Positions 7,550-16,024 of a DNA stretch of 46,386 nt are shown one piece after another (the first letter of the stretch is position 1; the number at the start of each line of letters is the position of its first letter). A program made the translations under genes and the position numbers. The stretch is from Defluviitaleaceae bacterium (GTDB lineage Bacteria; Bacillota; Clostridia; Lachnospirales; WQUN01), in NCBI GenBank assembly GCA_009777845.1, contig WRLD01000024.1, forward strand, positions 1-46,386, read 5' to 3'. A model generated the notes under the pieces. The model searched no databases and was not told the DNA's origin. It saw nothing but the letters and a program-made list of their open reading frames with translations.

Positions 7550-8803
7550 ATGCTATGCGAGCATTTCGGAAGATGCGGCGGTTGTTCCTATTTGGATATT
7601 TCATACGAGGACGAAATAGCCATAAAAAAGGCGGCTCTAGTGGAAACTCTCGGCGAGTACGCAGAATTTTTGGACACTGAGATGAAGTTAGGGCTTCGGG
7701 GCGATATTTCTACCACATGCCAATCGGGGGAAAGGGGCTATGCCCCTCTTTTAGACACTCGGACGGAGTTAGGGCTTCGAGGCGACATTCCCACCACCCT
7801 CCAGTCGGAGAAAAGGGGCAACGGCCCCTATCGAAACAAGATGGAATTTGCCTTTGGTGACGAATCAAAGGACGGAAAGCTCGCCCTCGGCATACGAAAA
7901 AAGCGCAGTTTCTACGAGGTAGCCGCACCAACCAACTGTTGCCTAATCAATGACGATTTCAGGAAAATTGTGGAATATGTGACAAATTTCTTTCGCGAAG
8001 CAGGCGAAACATTTTATCATAGGAAAAAGCATACAGGCGCGTTGCGGCATTTGGTTTTACGCCGCGGCGAGTTTACGGGCGAAATTCTCGTACTGCTTTC
8101 CGCTTCCTCGGCTCTTGCTTGCCCTATGGAAAAATTTACCGAGGGCTTGCTTTCTCTGGAAATAAGCGGAAAAATAGTGGGCGTAATGCACTCCGTAAAT
8201 GACGGCGTGGCGGACGCGGTAAAAAACGAAAACGTCACACAGCTATACGGCCGCGATTATTATTATGAAAAAATTTGCGGCCTAGAGTTCAAGGTATCGG
8301 CGTTTTCGTTTTTCCAGACAAACTCGCGCGGCGCGCAGGTATTGTACGGCGTAGTCAGCGACCTCGCAGGCGAGGGTGGAACGGCGCTTGACCTTTATTG
8401 CGGCACGGGAACGATTTCGCAGGTGATTTCGCCGAAATTTGAAAGGGTCGTAGGCGTGGAAATTGTCGCAGATGCGATTGCCGCCGCTAAGGAAAACGCC
8501 GCCGCAAACCGAATAGCGAACTGCGAATTTTACGCAGGCGATGCGTTTGCTGTTTTGCAGGAGCTGGAAATTTCGCCCAACACAATTATAGTAGACCCGC
8601 CGCGTGACGGCTTGCACCCCAAGGCGTTGCAAAAAATCGCCGACATGGGCGAGTGTTTGGTTTACGTGGCGTGCAAGCCAAAATCGCTTGCGCGAGATTT
8701 GCCGATTTTATTGCAATCGGGCTATAAATTGGTTAAAATTACGAGCGTGGATATGTTTCCGCGTACACCGCATGTGGAGTGTGTCGCGCTGTTGAGGAGA
8801 TAA
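7550..8803 (+). CDS. 23S rRNA (uracil-C5)-methyltransferase, RlmD/TrmA family, with in-frame repeat insertion
   Basis: 417 residues, ATG with GGAG 9 bp upstream. The product should methylate a uridine at C5 using S-adenosylmethionine. Iron-sulfur ligands typical of RlmD-like enzymes are seen at C3, C9, C12 and C131 or C132. The methyltransferase part shows FFQTNSRGAQVLY, ALDLYCGTGTISQ (SAM site), IIVDPPRDG, and VACKP with the nucleophilic cysteine. Between the Fe-S helix and the YRNKMEFAFGD strand lie two tandem copies of a repeat-derived peptide (residues about 47-66 and 74-93: LGLRGDI-TT-QS-RG), not found in the family. They keep the frame and probably form a surface loop. nadE follows after 2 bp, so the two form an operon. 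Which uridine is modified (747, 1939 or both) cannot be told. Confidence 0.88.
   Translation: MLCEHFGRCGGCSYLDISYEDEIAIKKAALVETLGEYAEFLDTEMKLGLRGDISTTCQSGERGYAPLLDTRTELGLRGDIPTTLQSEKRGNGPYRNKMEFAFGDESKDGKLALGIRKKRSFYEVAAPTNCCLINDDFRKIVEYVTNFFREAGETFYHRKKHTGALRHLVLRRGEFTGEILVLLSASSALACPMEKFTEGLLSLEISGKIVGVMHSVNDGVADAVKNENVTQLYGRDYYYEKICGLEFKVSAFSFFQTNSRGAQVLYGVVSDLAGEGGTALDLYCGTGTISQVISPKFERVVGVEIVADAIAAAKENAAANRIANCEFYAGDAFAVLQELEISPNTIIVDPPRDGLHPKALQKIADMGECLVYVACKPKSLARDLPILLQSGYKLVKITSVDMFPRTPHVECVALLRR
7689..7828 (+). repeat. Two tandem in-frame copies of the GGCTTCGAGGCGA repeat inside the rlmD-like gene
   Basis: Units at 7689-7747 and 7770-7828, period 81 bp (27 codons), with the flanking codons duplicated too. 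Each runs from GGGCTTCGAGGCGA-ATTCCCACC to GTCGGAGAAAAGGGGC. The same repeat appears in intergenic DNA at 11658-11823 and 45494-45584. Confidence 0.88.
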
Positions 8804-8805
8804 AG

Positions 8806-9546
8806 ATGAGAAATTACGAGAACGAAACAAAAAACAGGGTGGAATTTATTAAAAAAACCATAAGCGCGGCCAACGCAAAGGGCATAGTTTTTGGCAATAG
8901 CGGCGGCAAGGACAGCGCGCTGGTTGGTATTTTATGTAAAATGGCGTGCGATGACACGGTGGGGCTGATTATGCCCTGCGGCTCGCAGCGGAACTACGGC
9001 ACGGACAAGACCGATGCACAGGAAGTGGCGGAGCAGTACAAAATCGCCGCGCGCCTTGTGGATTTGTCGCCTGCAAGGGCAGAAATGGCGGAAATACTGG
9101 GCGGCGTGACAAGCATAACAGACGCGGCACTGGCAAATATCGCGCCGCGCCTTAGAATGACCGCGCTTTACACCGTGGCGGCAAGCGAAAATAGGCTCGT
9201 GGCAGGTACAGGAAACCGAAGCGAAACGCACATGGGCTATTTTACCAAATGGGGTGACGGCGCATGTGATTTCAACCCTATTTCTGACCTTACTGTTACG
9301 GAAATATATGAATTTCTGCGGTATTTAAACGCGCCAAGGTCGATTATCGAAAAAGCGCCGTCCGCAGGCTTGTTTGACGGACAAACAGACGAGGACGAGA
9401 TGGGCGTAGCCTATGATAGTATAGATAGGTTCTTGTTGGGGGTGGGGGAAATAAGTGAGAGGGATAGGGCTGTGATAGATAGGTTTCATAGGGCGAGCGG
9501 GCATAAGCGTGTTATGCCGGTTACTTTTAGTACGCACAGTTTTTAA
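8806..9546 (+). CDS. nadE: NAD+ synthase, ammonia-dependent type
   Basis: 246 residues from ATG 8806, chosen over an upstream GTG at 8779 because GAGGAGA lies 6-12 bp before it and it clears the preceding stop. It makes NAD+ from deamido-NAD+, ATP and ammonia in the cytoplasm. The ATP pyrophosphatase P-loop is seen as GNSGGKDSA (about residue 30). Downstream are RLRMTALYTVA, the conserved LVAGTGNRSE and GYFTKWGDGACDFNPISDLTVTEI blocks, which carry the deamido-NAD and metal contacts of NadE. There is no glutaminase domain, so ammonia or a separate amidotransferase must serve. The gene starts 2 bp after the methyltransferase stop. Confidence 0.93.
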   Translation: MRNYENETKNRVEFIKKTISAANAKGIVFGNSGGKDSALVGILCKMACDDTVGLIMPCGSQRNYGTDKTDAQEVAEQYKIAARLVDLSPARAEMAEILGGVTSITDAALANIAPRLRMTALYTVAASENRLVAGTGNRSETHMGYFTKWGDGACDFNPISDLTVTEIYEFLRYLNAPRSIIEKAPSAGLFDGQTDEDEMGVAYDSIDRFLLGVGEISERDRAVIDRFHRASGHKRVMPVTFSTHSF

Positions 9547-10133
9547 GGGTATGGAACGCGGATTTGACGGATTTTCGCGGATTCTTTCTTGCTTTCATTC
9601 AAAACTAAGGAAATGAGAATCAAGTGGTTTTTTATTTACGCGGATTCGTTCGTATTTCTTACGTGCCTCTCGCCCTCTGTGCCTCTGTGCCTCTGTGTGA
9701 AAAAATCTTTTAAACCAGAGAACGAGGCTTTACACTTTACCTAAGTTCTTTATTTATTAAAAAGATTTTCACACAGAGGCACAGAGGGAGCGTGGCACAG
9801 CAGGCAGAGAACGCGGATTACGCAGATTTAAAGGCAATGGAGCGCGGATTTACGCGGATTACGCGGATTTTGTCCACGTAAATTACTAAACGGCGATATA
9901 TTTTACCACGAGCCAATCCGCGAAATCCGCGAAAATCCGTCAAATCCGTGTTCCCCTACCCTTAATTTACATGGATAAACGCTGTATTCCATTGTCGTCA
10001 ATTTACACGGAAAAAATCCGCGAAAATCCGTTAAATCCGCGAAAATCTGCGTTCCATAGCCATTTACCAAATTAGCAGACAAAACAGCATTAAGCGACAA
10101 TAAACACACTTTCACAGAAAGGCAGTGCAATAA
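9547..10133 (+). repeat. Repeat-filled spacer between nadE and dapL
   Basis: No gene is visible. The spacer holds GCGGATT-type arrays on its left, a CACAGAGGCACAGAGG palindromic element at 9662-9798, more GCGGATT units (9814-9880), and the reverse-complement AATCCGC arrays at 9913-10055. As a whole it can fold into one long imperfect inverted repeat. Confidence 0.7.
9662..9798 (+). repeat. CACAGAGGCACAGAGG palindromic element (copy 1)
   Basis: Left arm GTGCCTCTCGCCCTCTGTG... ending TGTGTGAAAAAATCTTTT, AT-rich middle with TTTACACTTTACCTAAGTTC, right arm AAAGATTTTCACACAGAGGC and so on to GAGCGTGGCAC. Five more copies occur in the window. Confidence 0.8.
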
Positions 10134-11321
10134 ATGAACATAAACCAAAATTACCTCAAGCTACAAGACAGCTATTTATTCTCAGTTATAGCAAAAAAAG
10201 TAAACGACTACAGGGAAGCCAACCCCGACAAGAATGTTATTCGCATGGGAATCGGCGATGTGACTTTGCCCCTTGTGCCTGCGGTTACGGAAGCCATGCA
10301 GAAAGCCGTTTCGGAGATGGGCAACGCCGAAACCTTTCGCGGGTACGGCGACGAGCAGGGGTACGGCTTTTTGCGGCAGGCAATCTGCGAATATTACGCG
10401 GCTAAGGGCGTTTCGTTGCAACAAGACGAGGTTTTCGTAAGCGATGGCGCGAAAAGCGACTTGGGGAACATTCTGGATATTTTCGCTACGGAAAACAGCG
10501 TGCTTATTCCCGACCCTGTGTATCCTGTGTATGTGGACACAAATATAATGGCTGGTCGCAGTATTTCCTATATGGACGGAAACGAGCAAAACGGCTTTCT
10601 TCCCATGCCCGACAGCGGCACAAGGGCGGACATTATTTATTTGTGTTCGCCAAACAACCCCACAGGCGCGGTATATAATAGGAAGCAACTGCAAGCGTGG
10701 GTCCATTATGCCTTGGAAAACGAGGCAGTTATCTTGTTTGACTGTGCGTATGAAATTTTCGTAGCGGACAAAGCCCTTCCCACCAGTATTTACCAAATAG
10801 ACGGCGCGGAAAAATGCGCCATTGAGTTCTGCTCATTCTCAAAAACGGCGGGCTTTACTGGTACAAGGTGCGGCTACACCACCGTACCCCATGCCCTAGT
10901 GCGCGGCGGTACGGCGTTAAACAAGCTATGGCTTAGGCGGCAGACGACCAAGTTTAACGGCGTGCCGTATGTAGTGCAACGTGCCGCGCAAGCGGTACTA
11001 ACGGACGAGGGCTTGCAGCAAATTAAAACCAGTATTGATTATTACTTGCAAAACACAAAAATTATTGCCGACACGCTCACCTCGCTTGGCATATGGTTTT
11101 GCGGCGGGGTAAACGCCCCCTATATATGGCTAAAATGCCCCAAAAATATGTCGTCCTGGGAATTTTTTGATTTTTTGTTAGAAACTGCTGGCATAGTAGG
11201 TACACCAGGGGCAGGCTTCGGCAGAAATGGCGAGGGATTCTTTAGGCTTACGGGCTTTGGGAATAGGGGGAATACGGAGGAGGCTATGGGGAGATTTGCA
11301 AAAATCAACATGCCCTTGTAA
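10134..11321 (+). CDS. dapL: LL-diaminopimelate aminotransferase
   Basis: 395 residues, close to the usual length of about 410. It converts tetrahydrodipicolinate to LL-diaminopimelate in one step, feeding lysine and peptidoglycan synthesis. The N-terminal block [18 protein letters not shown] and [15 protein letters not shown], plus [25 protein letters not shown] and [10 protein letters not shown], are characteristic of DapL. The PLP-binding lysine is K237 in [14 protein letters not shown]. The start ATG has only a weak AAAGGCAGTG upstream. The gene stands alone between repeat-rich spacers. A 21-bp direct repeat (CTTGTAATCACGACATACGC...) begins at its last codons and is duplicated just after the stop. 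Confidence 0.93.
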   Translation: MNINQNYLKLQDSYLFSVIAKKVNDYREANPDKNVIRMGIGDVTLPLVPAVTEAMQKAVSEMGNAETFRGYGDEQGYGFLRQAICEYYAAKGVSLQQDEVFVSDGAKSDLGNILDIFATENSVLIPDPVYPVYVDTNIMAGRSISYMDGNEQNGFLPMPDSGTRADIIYLCSPNNPTGAVYNRKQLQAWVHYALENEAVILFDCAYEIFVADKALPTSIYQIDGAEKCAIEFCSFSKTAGFTGTRCGYTTVPHALVRGGTALNKLWLRRQTTKFNGVPYVVQRAAQAVLTDEGLQQIKTSIDYYLQNTKIIADTLTSLGIWFCGGVNAPYIWLKCPKNMSSWEFFDFLLETAGIVGTPGAGFGRNGEGFFRLTGFGNRGNTEEAMGRFAKINMPL

Positions 11322-11657
11322 TCACGACATACGCACCTTGTAATCACGACATACGCACAAAGCCAAAATGTGTAAATCAAACACGGATTTAACGGATTTT
11401 CGCGGATTCTCACGGATTGGCTCGTGCAAAAATCCGCGTAAATCTGCGTGAATCCGCTAAATCCGCGTGTAATAGCCTTTTAAAACCGAGCAAGCTCCGC
11501 GCGTAATATCATTTTAAAACAGAGCAAGCCCCACGCTTTTGCCATTCATGTGCTTGCCGTGAATAAAACTGTTTACTTATTCCGATATTTTGTCTATAAT
11601 CGTTTAAACATCAAAATATTTAGGATAAAGGGGGCTATGCCCCCACCAGTACGCTAT
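11322..11657 (+). repeat. Spacer with GCGGATT arrays and direct repeats
   Basis: Contains the second copy of the CTTGTAATCACGACATACGC direct repeat, a GGATTTAACGGATTTTCGCGGATT array facing its reverse complement (11385-11471), two versions of a TTTTAAAAC-GAGCAAGC-CC repeat (11478-11540), and a short GGGGGCTATGCCCCC hairpin at about 11630-11645. No gene is seen. Confidence 0.6.
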
Positions 11658-11823
11658 AAAGGCTTCGAGGCGACATTCCCACCAAAGGACAGTCGGAGAA
11701 AAGGGGCTATGCCCCCGAGGCGATATTCCCACCATATAACAGTCGGAGAAAAGGGGCTACGCCCCAAAGGCTTCGAGGCGACATTCCCACCACGAAACAG
11801 TCGGAAGAAAGGGGCGCGCCCCC
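11658..11823 (+). repeat. Three tandem copies of the GGCTTCGAGGCGA repeat upstream of rsmD
   Basis: Units at 11658-11716, 11715-11767 (lacking the GGCTT start) and 11767-11823. Each has GAGGCGA-ATTCCCACCA, a 5-8 bp variable piece, then ACAGTCGGAGAAAAGGGGC and a GCCCC end. The last unit ends at the rsmD start codon and supplies GGAAGAAAGGGG, the only ribosome-binding-like sequence there. Confidence 0.88.
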
Positions 11824-12381
11824 TTGCGTGTAATCGCAGGAGTAGCACGAAGAACCGCGCTTGTCGCGCCTGTAGGGCTTTCCACTCGCCCCACGTCCGA
11901 CAGAGCCAAGGAAAATTTGTTTAATATACTTGGCGAAAAGGTGAAAGGTGCGCGAGTGCTTGACGTTTTTTGCGGTAGCGGCGCAATCGGAATAGAAGCG
12001 TTAAGCCGCGGCGCGAGTGAAGCCGTGTTTGTAGACCACGCCGCGCCCGCCATACGCGCCACGGAAACAAATTTAACGAAAACAAGGCTTGCTTCTCTTG
12101 CATATATTATACAAGGCGATGCCCAAAAGTCGCTCGAACAGCTCGCCGCCGCCCCAAAATTTAATCTGATTTTCCTCGACCCGCCATACAATTATGATTT
12201 GCAAATTTTAGCCAAATGCTTCCCGCTACTGGCGAATGACGGTATAATTGTCGCCGAGGCCGCCAGCGATTACGCCGCTCCATTCGCAGAATTGGTTACA
12301 AGCGAGCGTATTTACGGACGTACGAAATTTATATTTTACAAGGAGCGTGACAATGCTCTTAATCTATCCAGGCAGCTTTGA
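11824..12381 (+). CDS. rsmD: 16S rRNA (guanine966-N2)-methyltransferase
   Basis: 185 residues. The TTG start at 11824 gives (M)RVIAGVARR, the standard RsmD beginning, and no other start is in reach. It methylates G966 in helix 31 of 16S rRNA. Seen are RPTSDRAKENLFNIL, the SAM site DVFCGSGAIGIEALSRGA, and the catalytic LIFLDPPYNYDL. The start codon touches the end of a tandem repeat array, so the original 5' leader may have been replaced. coaD overlaps its last 29 bp, the common rsmD-coaD arrangement in Bacillota. Confidence 0.92.
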   Translation: MRVIAGVARRTALVAPVGLSTRPTSDRAKENLFNILGEKVKGARVLDVFCGSGAIGIEALSRGASEAVFVDHAAPAIRATETNLTKTRLASLAYIIQGDAQKSLEQLAAAPKFNLIFLDPPYNYDLQILAKCFPLLANDGIIVAEAASDYAAPFAELVTSERIYGRTKFIFYKERDNALNLSRQL

Positions 12382-12850
12382 CCCAGTAACAGAGGGGCAT
12401 ATATCCATAATCCGCCGAGCCGCCGAGTTCGCCTCGGTTATTGTCGCGGTGCTAGACAACCCGACCAAAAGCACGCTTTTTACCACGCAGGAACGCCTCG
12501 GCTTTCTCAAGGACACGCTACAGGTCGAGGTCGATTGCTTTAGCGGCCTGCTTGCGGAATACGCGGTACAAAAAGACGCGGACGCGCTTTTACGCGGGCT
12601 ACGCAACCCTAGCGAGTTTACTAGCGAAAACAAATACGCTATGTACAATTCCGCCATTTCCGCCACACTCGGAAAGCGTATCGAAACCATTTTCCTGCCC
12701 GCGCTCCCCGAGCTTGCGCATGTTTCCAGCACCATTATCAAAGAAGCCGCAGCACATATATATAAATCTGGCTTAAACGATTCATTTATAGCAGAGCATG
12801 TACCGCCCACGGTACGCGCCGCGCTTAAGAAGCAATATTCGGTAATGTAA
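12353..12850 (+). CDS. coaD: Phosphopantetheine adenylyltransferase
   Basis: 165 residues from ATG 12353, chosen because AAGGAG stands 8 bp before it and the protein then starts MLLIYPGSFDPVTEGH, the family's nucleotidyltransferase motif with the (T/H)xGH box. It adenylates 4'-phosphopantetheine to dephospho-CoA, the penultimate CoA step. GLRNPSEFTSENKYA and the ISSTIIKE-like HVSSTIIKEAA (ISSTxVRE) are also visible. It overlaps the end of rsmD by 29 bp, which implies coupled translation, and the following gene starts 56 bp downstream. Confidence 0.95.
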   Translation: MLLIYPGSFDPVTEGHISIIRRAAEFASVIVAVLDNPTKSTLFTTQERLGFLKDTLQVEVDCFSGLLAEYAVQKDADALLRGLRNPSEFTSENKYAMYNSAISATLGKRIETIFLPALPELAHVSSTIIKEAAAHIYKSGLNDSFIAEHVPPTVRAALKKQYSVM

Positions 12851-12906
12851 ATTCGCACATGAAAAATCGCCGAAGGCGAGTCAAAAAAATAGAGGTGATA
12901 ATTTGT

Positions 12907-13407
12907 ATGGACGCTTTACTTGATTATCTCGACGACATAGAAGAAGTGCTGGAGGCAAGCAAAAGCCTGCCGTTCACCAACAAAATATCTGTAGAAAAAG
13001 ACCGAATCATGGATATTTTGAACGAAATTCGCCTAAACCTGCCCGATGACATACGTTCGGCGCAGCGTATATTGGGCGACCACGACCGTATTGTGGCAGA
13101 GGGCGAACGCAAGGCGGCAGGGCTGGTAGAAGCCGCCGAGGCCGAGGCGCGAACACGCACAAACAACCACGAAATTTTCCGCCGCGCTTCCGAGCAAGCC
13201 TCCGAAACGCTGGAGGAAGCAAAAAAAGATGCCCGCGACCTACGCCTAAACGCCATGGACTACGCGGACACCTTGCTTAAAGACACCGAGGCACAGCTAC
13301 GCGAATATATCGCGGCGGCGGAGCAACAACACAAAAACGCGCTCGAATTTTTCAATAAGCTAATCGACATAATTTACGAGAACAGGGAACAGCTACGAGG
13401 ACGATAA
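12907..13407 (+). CDS. Coiled-coil protein of unknown function after coaD
   Basis: 166 residues from ATG 12907, preferred over ATG 12859 because GAGGTGA lies 9 bp before it. The sequence is almost wholly charged and helical: a short N-terminal helix (MDALLDYLDDIEEVLEASKS), then a long Ala/Glu/Arg-rich coiled coil from about residue 50. It recalls DivIVA-like proteins or the F-type ATPase b subunit but has no membrane segment and no DivIVA N-terminal signature. Short coiled-coil proteins are often encoded after rsmD-coaD in Clostridia; their function is not established. Its 3' end overlaps the convergent SLH gene by 15 bp. Confidence 0.7.
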   Translation: MDALLDYLDDIEEVLEASKSLPFTNKISVEKDRIMDILNEIRLNLPDDIRSAQRILGDHDRIVAEGERKAAGLVEAAEAEARTRTNNHEIFRRASEQASETLEEAKKDARDLRLNAMDYADTLLKDTEAQLREYIAAAEQQHKNALEFFNKLIDIIYENREQLRGR

Positions 13408-14049
13408 TTCGTAAAACGGCACGGCGTTTTTGACAAAGCCCGATAGCATAGTAGCAAGCTCCGCGCGGGTCAAACGCCCCTGCGGGTCAAGGCTGCCGTT
13501 CGCGCGGCCGCTTATAATCGTCGCGCGGTAAAGCTCGTACACCGCCCTGCGGGCGTAGTCGGCTATGTCCGTATCGTCATTAAAGCTAGGGTTTTCTCGC
13601 TCCTGCGGAAAGGCTAAATCCGCGGTCTTTGCGTAGTTGTGCAAAATAACAACTAAATCTTGGCGTGAAATAACCGCGTCCGGCTCGAAGCTACCGCCGC
13701 TGGGGATAATGCTAAGCCTAGCCGCCCATGTTACCGCGCTGCTGTACCATGCGGCTTCCGCCACGTCGTCAAAAACCCTTTGCCATGCCGTTTCGGGGTT
13801 TCCTGCGTGGTTGTACACCACCTGTACCGCCATAGCCTTTGTTACCTGCGTATGCGGGCTAAAGGTCGTGCCGCTTGTCCCGCGCATGAGGTTGTTTTCC
13901 ATGGCGTATTGTACATATTCGTGAAACCAGTCGTCTGTTGATACGTCGCTGAAGGGTGGGGCGGCGAGGAGGGGGGAGGTGGGGAGCAGGAGTAGGGCGA
14001 GGATAATTGCGATTGTTTTTTTTGTGGTTTTTTGGGTGGTTTTTTTCAT
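13393..14049 (-). CDS. Secreted protein made of three SLH domains
   Basis: 218 residues, ATG with AGGAGG 9 bp upstream on the minus strand. A signal peptide (KKTTQKTTKK, then a Leu-rich core ending LLAAP) is followed by three S-layer homology domains at about 33-85 (FSDVSTDDWFHEYVQYAMENN), 93-145 (FDDVAEAAWYSSAVTWAA) and 155-212 (FNDDTDIADYARRAVYELYR). These bind pyruvylated or similar secondary cell-wall polymers. No other domain is present, so it is a minimal SLH protein. It ends inside the coiled-coil gene and stands apart from other minus-strand genes. Confidence 0.9.
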   Translation of the reverse strand: MKKTTQKTTKKTIAIILALLLLPTSPLLAAPPFSDVSTDDWFHEYVQYAMENNLMRGTSGTTFSPHTQVTKAMAVQVVYNHAGNPETAWQRVFDDVAEAAWYSSAVTWAARLSIIPSGGSFEPDAVISRQDLVVILHNYAKTADLAFPQERENPSFNDDTDIADYARRAVYELYRATIISGRANGSLDPQGRLTRAELATMLSGFVKNAVPFYELSSS

Positions 14050-14178
14050 ATGAATACCTCCTGTGGGTTAAGGGATTATGGACTGTGAATTTTTTAAAGG
14101 CATGGAACGCGGATTTTCGCGGATTTGGCGGATTTTCGCGGATTCTTTCCGTGTAAATCCGTTAATCTGTGTATTCCT

Positions 14179-14344
14179 GCTGTGCTTCTCGCCCTCTGTC
14201 TGTGCCTCTGTGTGAACTACTGTGTGAAAAAATCTTTTAACTAAAGAATGTAGGTTATACGCTTTACCTACGTTCATTATGTGTCAAAAAGATTTTCACA
14301 CAGAGGCACAGAGACACAGAGACACAGAGGGAGCGTGGCACAGC
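14179..14344 (+). repeat. CACAGAGGCACAGAGG palindromic element (copy 2)
   Basis: Arms GCTGTGCTTCTCGCCCTCTG... and ...CAGAGGGAGCGTGGCACAGC around an AT-rich core with TACGCTTTACCTACGTTC. An extra GACACAGA unit lengthens the right arm. Confidence 0.8.
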
Positions 14345-14538
14345 AGACAATAAAATGTGGGTTTAAGGGTAATTAAACACGGATTTAACGGATTTTCACG
14401 GATTGTGCGGATTCGTTCGGGGTTTAATTTGGAAATTTGCGGAATGCGGATTGCGTGGATTTAATGGATTTTCACGGATTAAAACATGGATTGCGTGGAT
14501 TTTTAATTACACGGATTGTTAATTCATTTGCACGTTTT

Positions 14539-14710
14539 TTGTAGGGGACGGACTTGTCCGTCCCGAGGTATGCACGTTCGTCAATTCGCGACGGATAACG
14601 TCCATTAAGCAGGCAGTAAGGTGCTGTCTAAGTGGTTTTCTTAGACAACACCGCACGCCGACCAACGCAGAGCTAGGTAACCTCGGGACGGATAAATCCG
14701 TCCCCTACAA
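14539..14710 (+). repeat. Full-length TTGTAGGGGACGG palindromic repeat (copy C)
   Basis: 172 bp, same orientation as the copies at 6956 and 7269. The central hairpin has one arm change (GTGCTG against CAACAC), leaving a mismatch. Confidence 0.9.
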
Positions 14711-14788
14711 GTAACCATCATTTATTATACGGATTTGGCGGATTTATGCGGATTGTTTCTTCGTAAATCCGTTAATCCGTGTATTCCT

Positions 14789-14932
14789 GCTGTGCCTCTC
14801 GCCCTCTGTGCCTCTGTGCCTCTGTGTGAAAAAATCTTTTAACTAAAGAATGTACTTTATACGCTCTACCTACGTTCATTATTTGTCAAAAAGATTTTTT
14901 CACACAGAGGCACAGAGGGAACGAGGCACAGC
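14789..14932 (+). repeat. CACAGAGGCACAGAGG palindromic element (copy 3)
   Basis: 144 bp with arms GCTGTGCCTCTCGCCCTCTG and CAGAGGGAACGAGGCACAGC, core TACGCTCTACCTACGTTC. Confidence 0.8.
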
Positions 14933-15137
14933 AGACAATAGAATGTGAGTTTAAAAGTGATTAAACACGGATTTAACGGATTTTCACGGATTACGCGGAT
15001 TGCATGGAGTTAGCGAATTTACACGGATTCAACGGATTTTACCTGCGATACGCACGTTCTATCCGCGAAAATCTGCGTAAATCCGCACAATCCGTGTTAT
15101 ATCTGCGTTAATTTACGCAGACAAAATCCGCGTGCCA

Positions 15138-16001
15138 TCATCTTTTTACCTTTATAAACTCCACCATACCCAACCCTGCTTCCGCCCCTTGATACGCGGC
15201 CTTTACAATCTGCTTCATGCCGCCAGTACAGTCGCCTGCCGCCCACAAGCCCTCTTGCGAGGTACGCATTTGGCTATCCACCACGACCGCGCCTTGCGGG
15301 TCTAATGCCACGCCCATTTTACGCGCAAGCTCTGTACCGCCCGCTATTCCCATAGCGATAAACAAGCCCGACAACGCCACGGCTTCGCCGTTTTCCAATA
15401 ACACGCCCTGCACGGTATTTTCGCCCACGACCTCTTGCAGCTTTTCCGTGCGTATGGTCACCGCTTGGGGAAAGCTAACGCTCGGCACTTCCCCATTTGT
15501 CAATAGCGTAACAGAACCTGCCACGGAAAGCAAATCCTCGGCCTCCTGTAGCGCGTATGCGCCGCTTCCTAGCACCGCCACATTTTTGCCGCGATAAAAA
15601 AACGCGTCACAAACGGCGCAATAGCTTACGCCGCGCCCCTCAAGCTCGGCAAGCCGCGCAATTTTTGGCGTGCGGCGGCTAGCACCTGTGGCTAAAAGCA
15701 CCGCCGAAGCGTGAAAAACGCCGTCCGCGGTTTTTACGCTAAAAACGCCTGCTTCTTCGGAAACAGAAACAACCTCGCCGCGTACCACCTTCACGCCAAA
15801 TTTCCGCGCTTGGCGTAGCCCTCTTTCCACCAAGGCCTTCCCACTAATTGGCTTCGCAAAGCCATAAAAATTGTCTACATGCGCCTTTTCCAACGCGCCG
15901 AGATTTTTGTAGATAAGCGTGGTAGGCACTCCTGCGCGCGCCGTGTACATCGCCGCCGTCACGCCAGCAGGCCCGCCGCCGATAATAATTGCTCCGTTCA
16001 T
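15138..16001 (-). CDS. Thioredoxin-reductase-like flavoprotein
   Basis: 287 residues, ATG with TAGGAG 8 bp upstream. An N-terminal FAD site (IIIGGGPAGVTAAMYTARAG), the redox pair CAVC at about 131-134 followed by DAFFYRGKNVAVLG, and the second FAD block LWAAGDCTGGMKQIVKAAYQGAEAG mark it as a thioredoxin-reductase family member. The nucleotide site is reduced: it reads GSGAYALQEAEDLL and then LLTNGEV, with no HRRxxxR for the NADPH phosphate. Clostridial ferredoxin-dependent flavin thioredoxin reductases also lack those residues, so ferredoxin may be the donor here. It is shorter than typical TrxB (about 310). It lies 23 bp after the LTA-synthase-like gene and probably shares its transcript. 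Confidence 0.85.
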   Translation of the reverse strand: MNGAIIIGGGPAGVTAAMYTARAGVPTTLIYKNLGALEKAHVDNFYGFAKPISGKALVERGLRQARKFGVKVVRGEVVSVSEEAGVFSVKTADGVFHASAVLLATGASRRTPKIARLAELEGRGVSYCAVCDAFFYRGKNVAVLGSGAYALQEAEDLLSVAGSVTLLTNGEVPSVSFPQAVTIRTEKLQEVVGENTVQGVLLENGEAVALSGLFIAMGIAGGTELARKMGVALDPQGAVVVDSQMRTSQEGLWAAGDCTGGMKQIVKAAYQGAEAGLGMVEFIKVKR

Positions 16002-16024
16002 GCTTTTACTCCTATCTTTCCCTT

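Larger units (their letters stand above)
14050..15137 (-). repeat. 1.1-kb repeat-filled spacer
   Basis: No gene is visible. From left to right it holds a GCGGATT array, a CACAGAGG palindrome (14179-14344), GGATTTAACGGATTTTCACGG arrays, a full TTGTAGGGGACGG palindrome (14539-14710), a second CACAGAGG palindrome (14789-14932), and opposed GGATT/AATCC arrays to 15130. Confidence 0.75.

Noticed and set aside
11550..11924. A 124-codon plus-strand frame before rsmD
   Set aside because: It is made of the tandem repeats and overlaps the start of rsmD in another frame.
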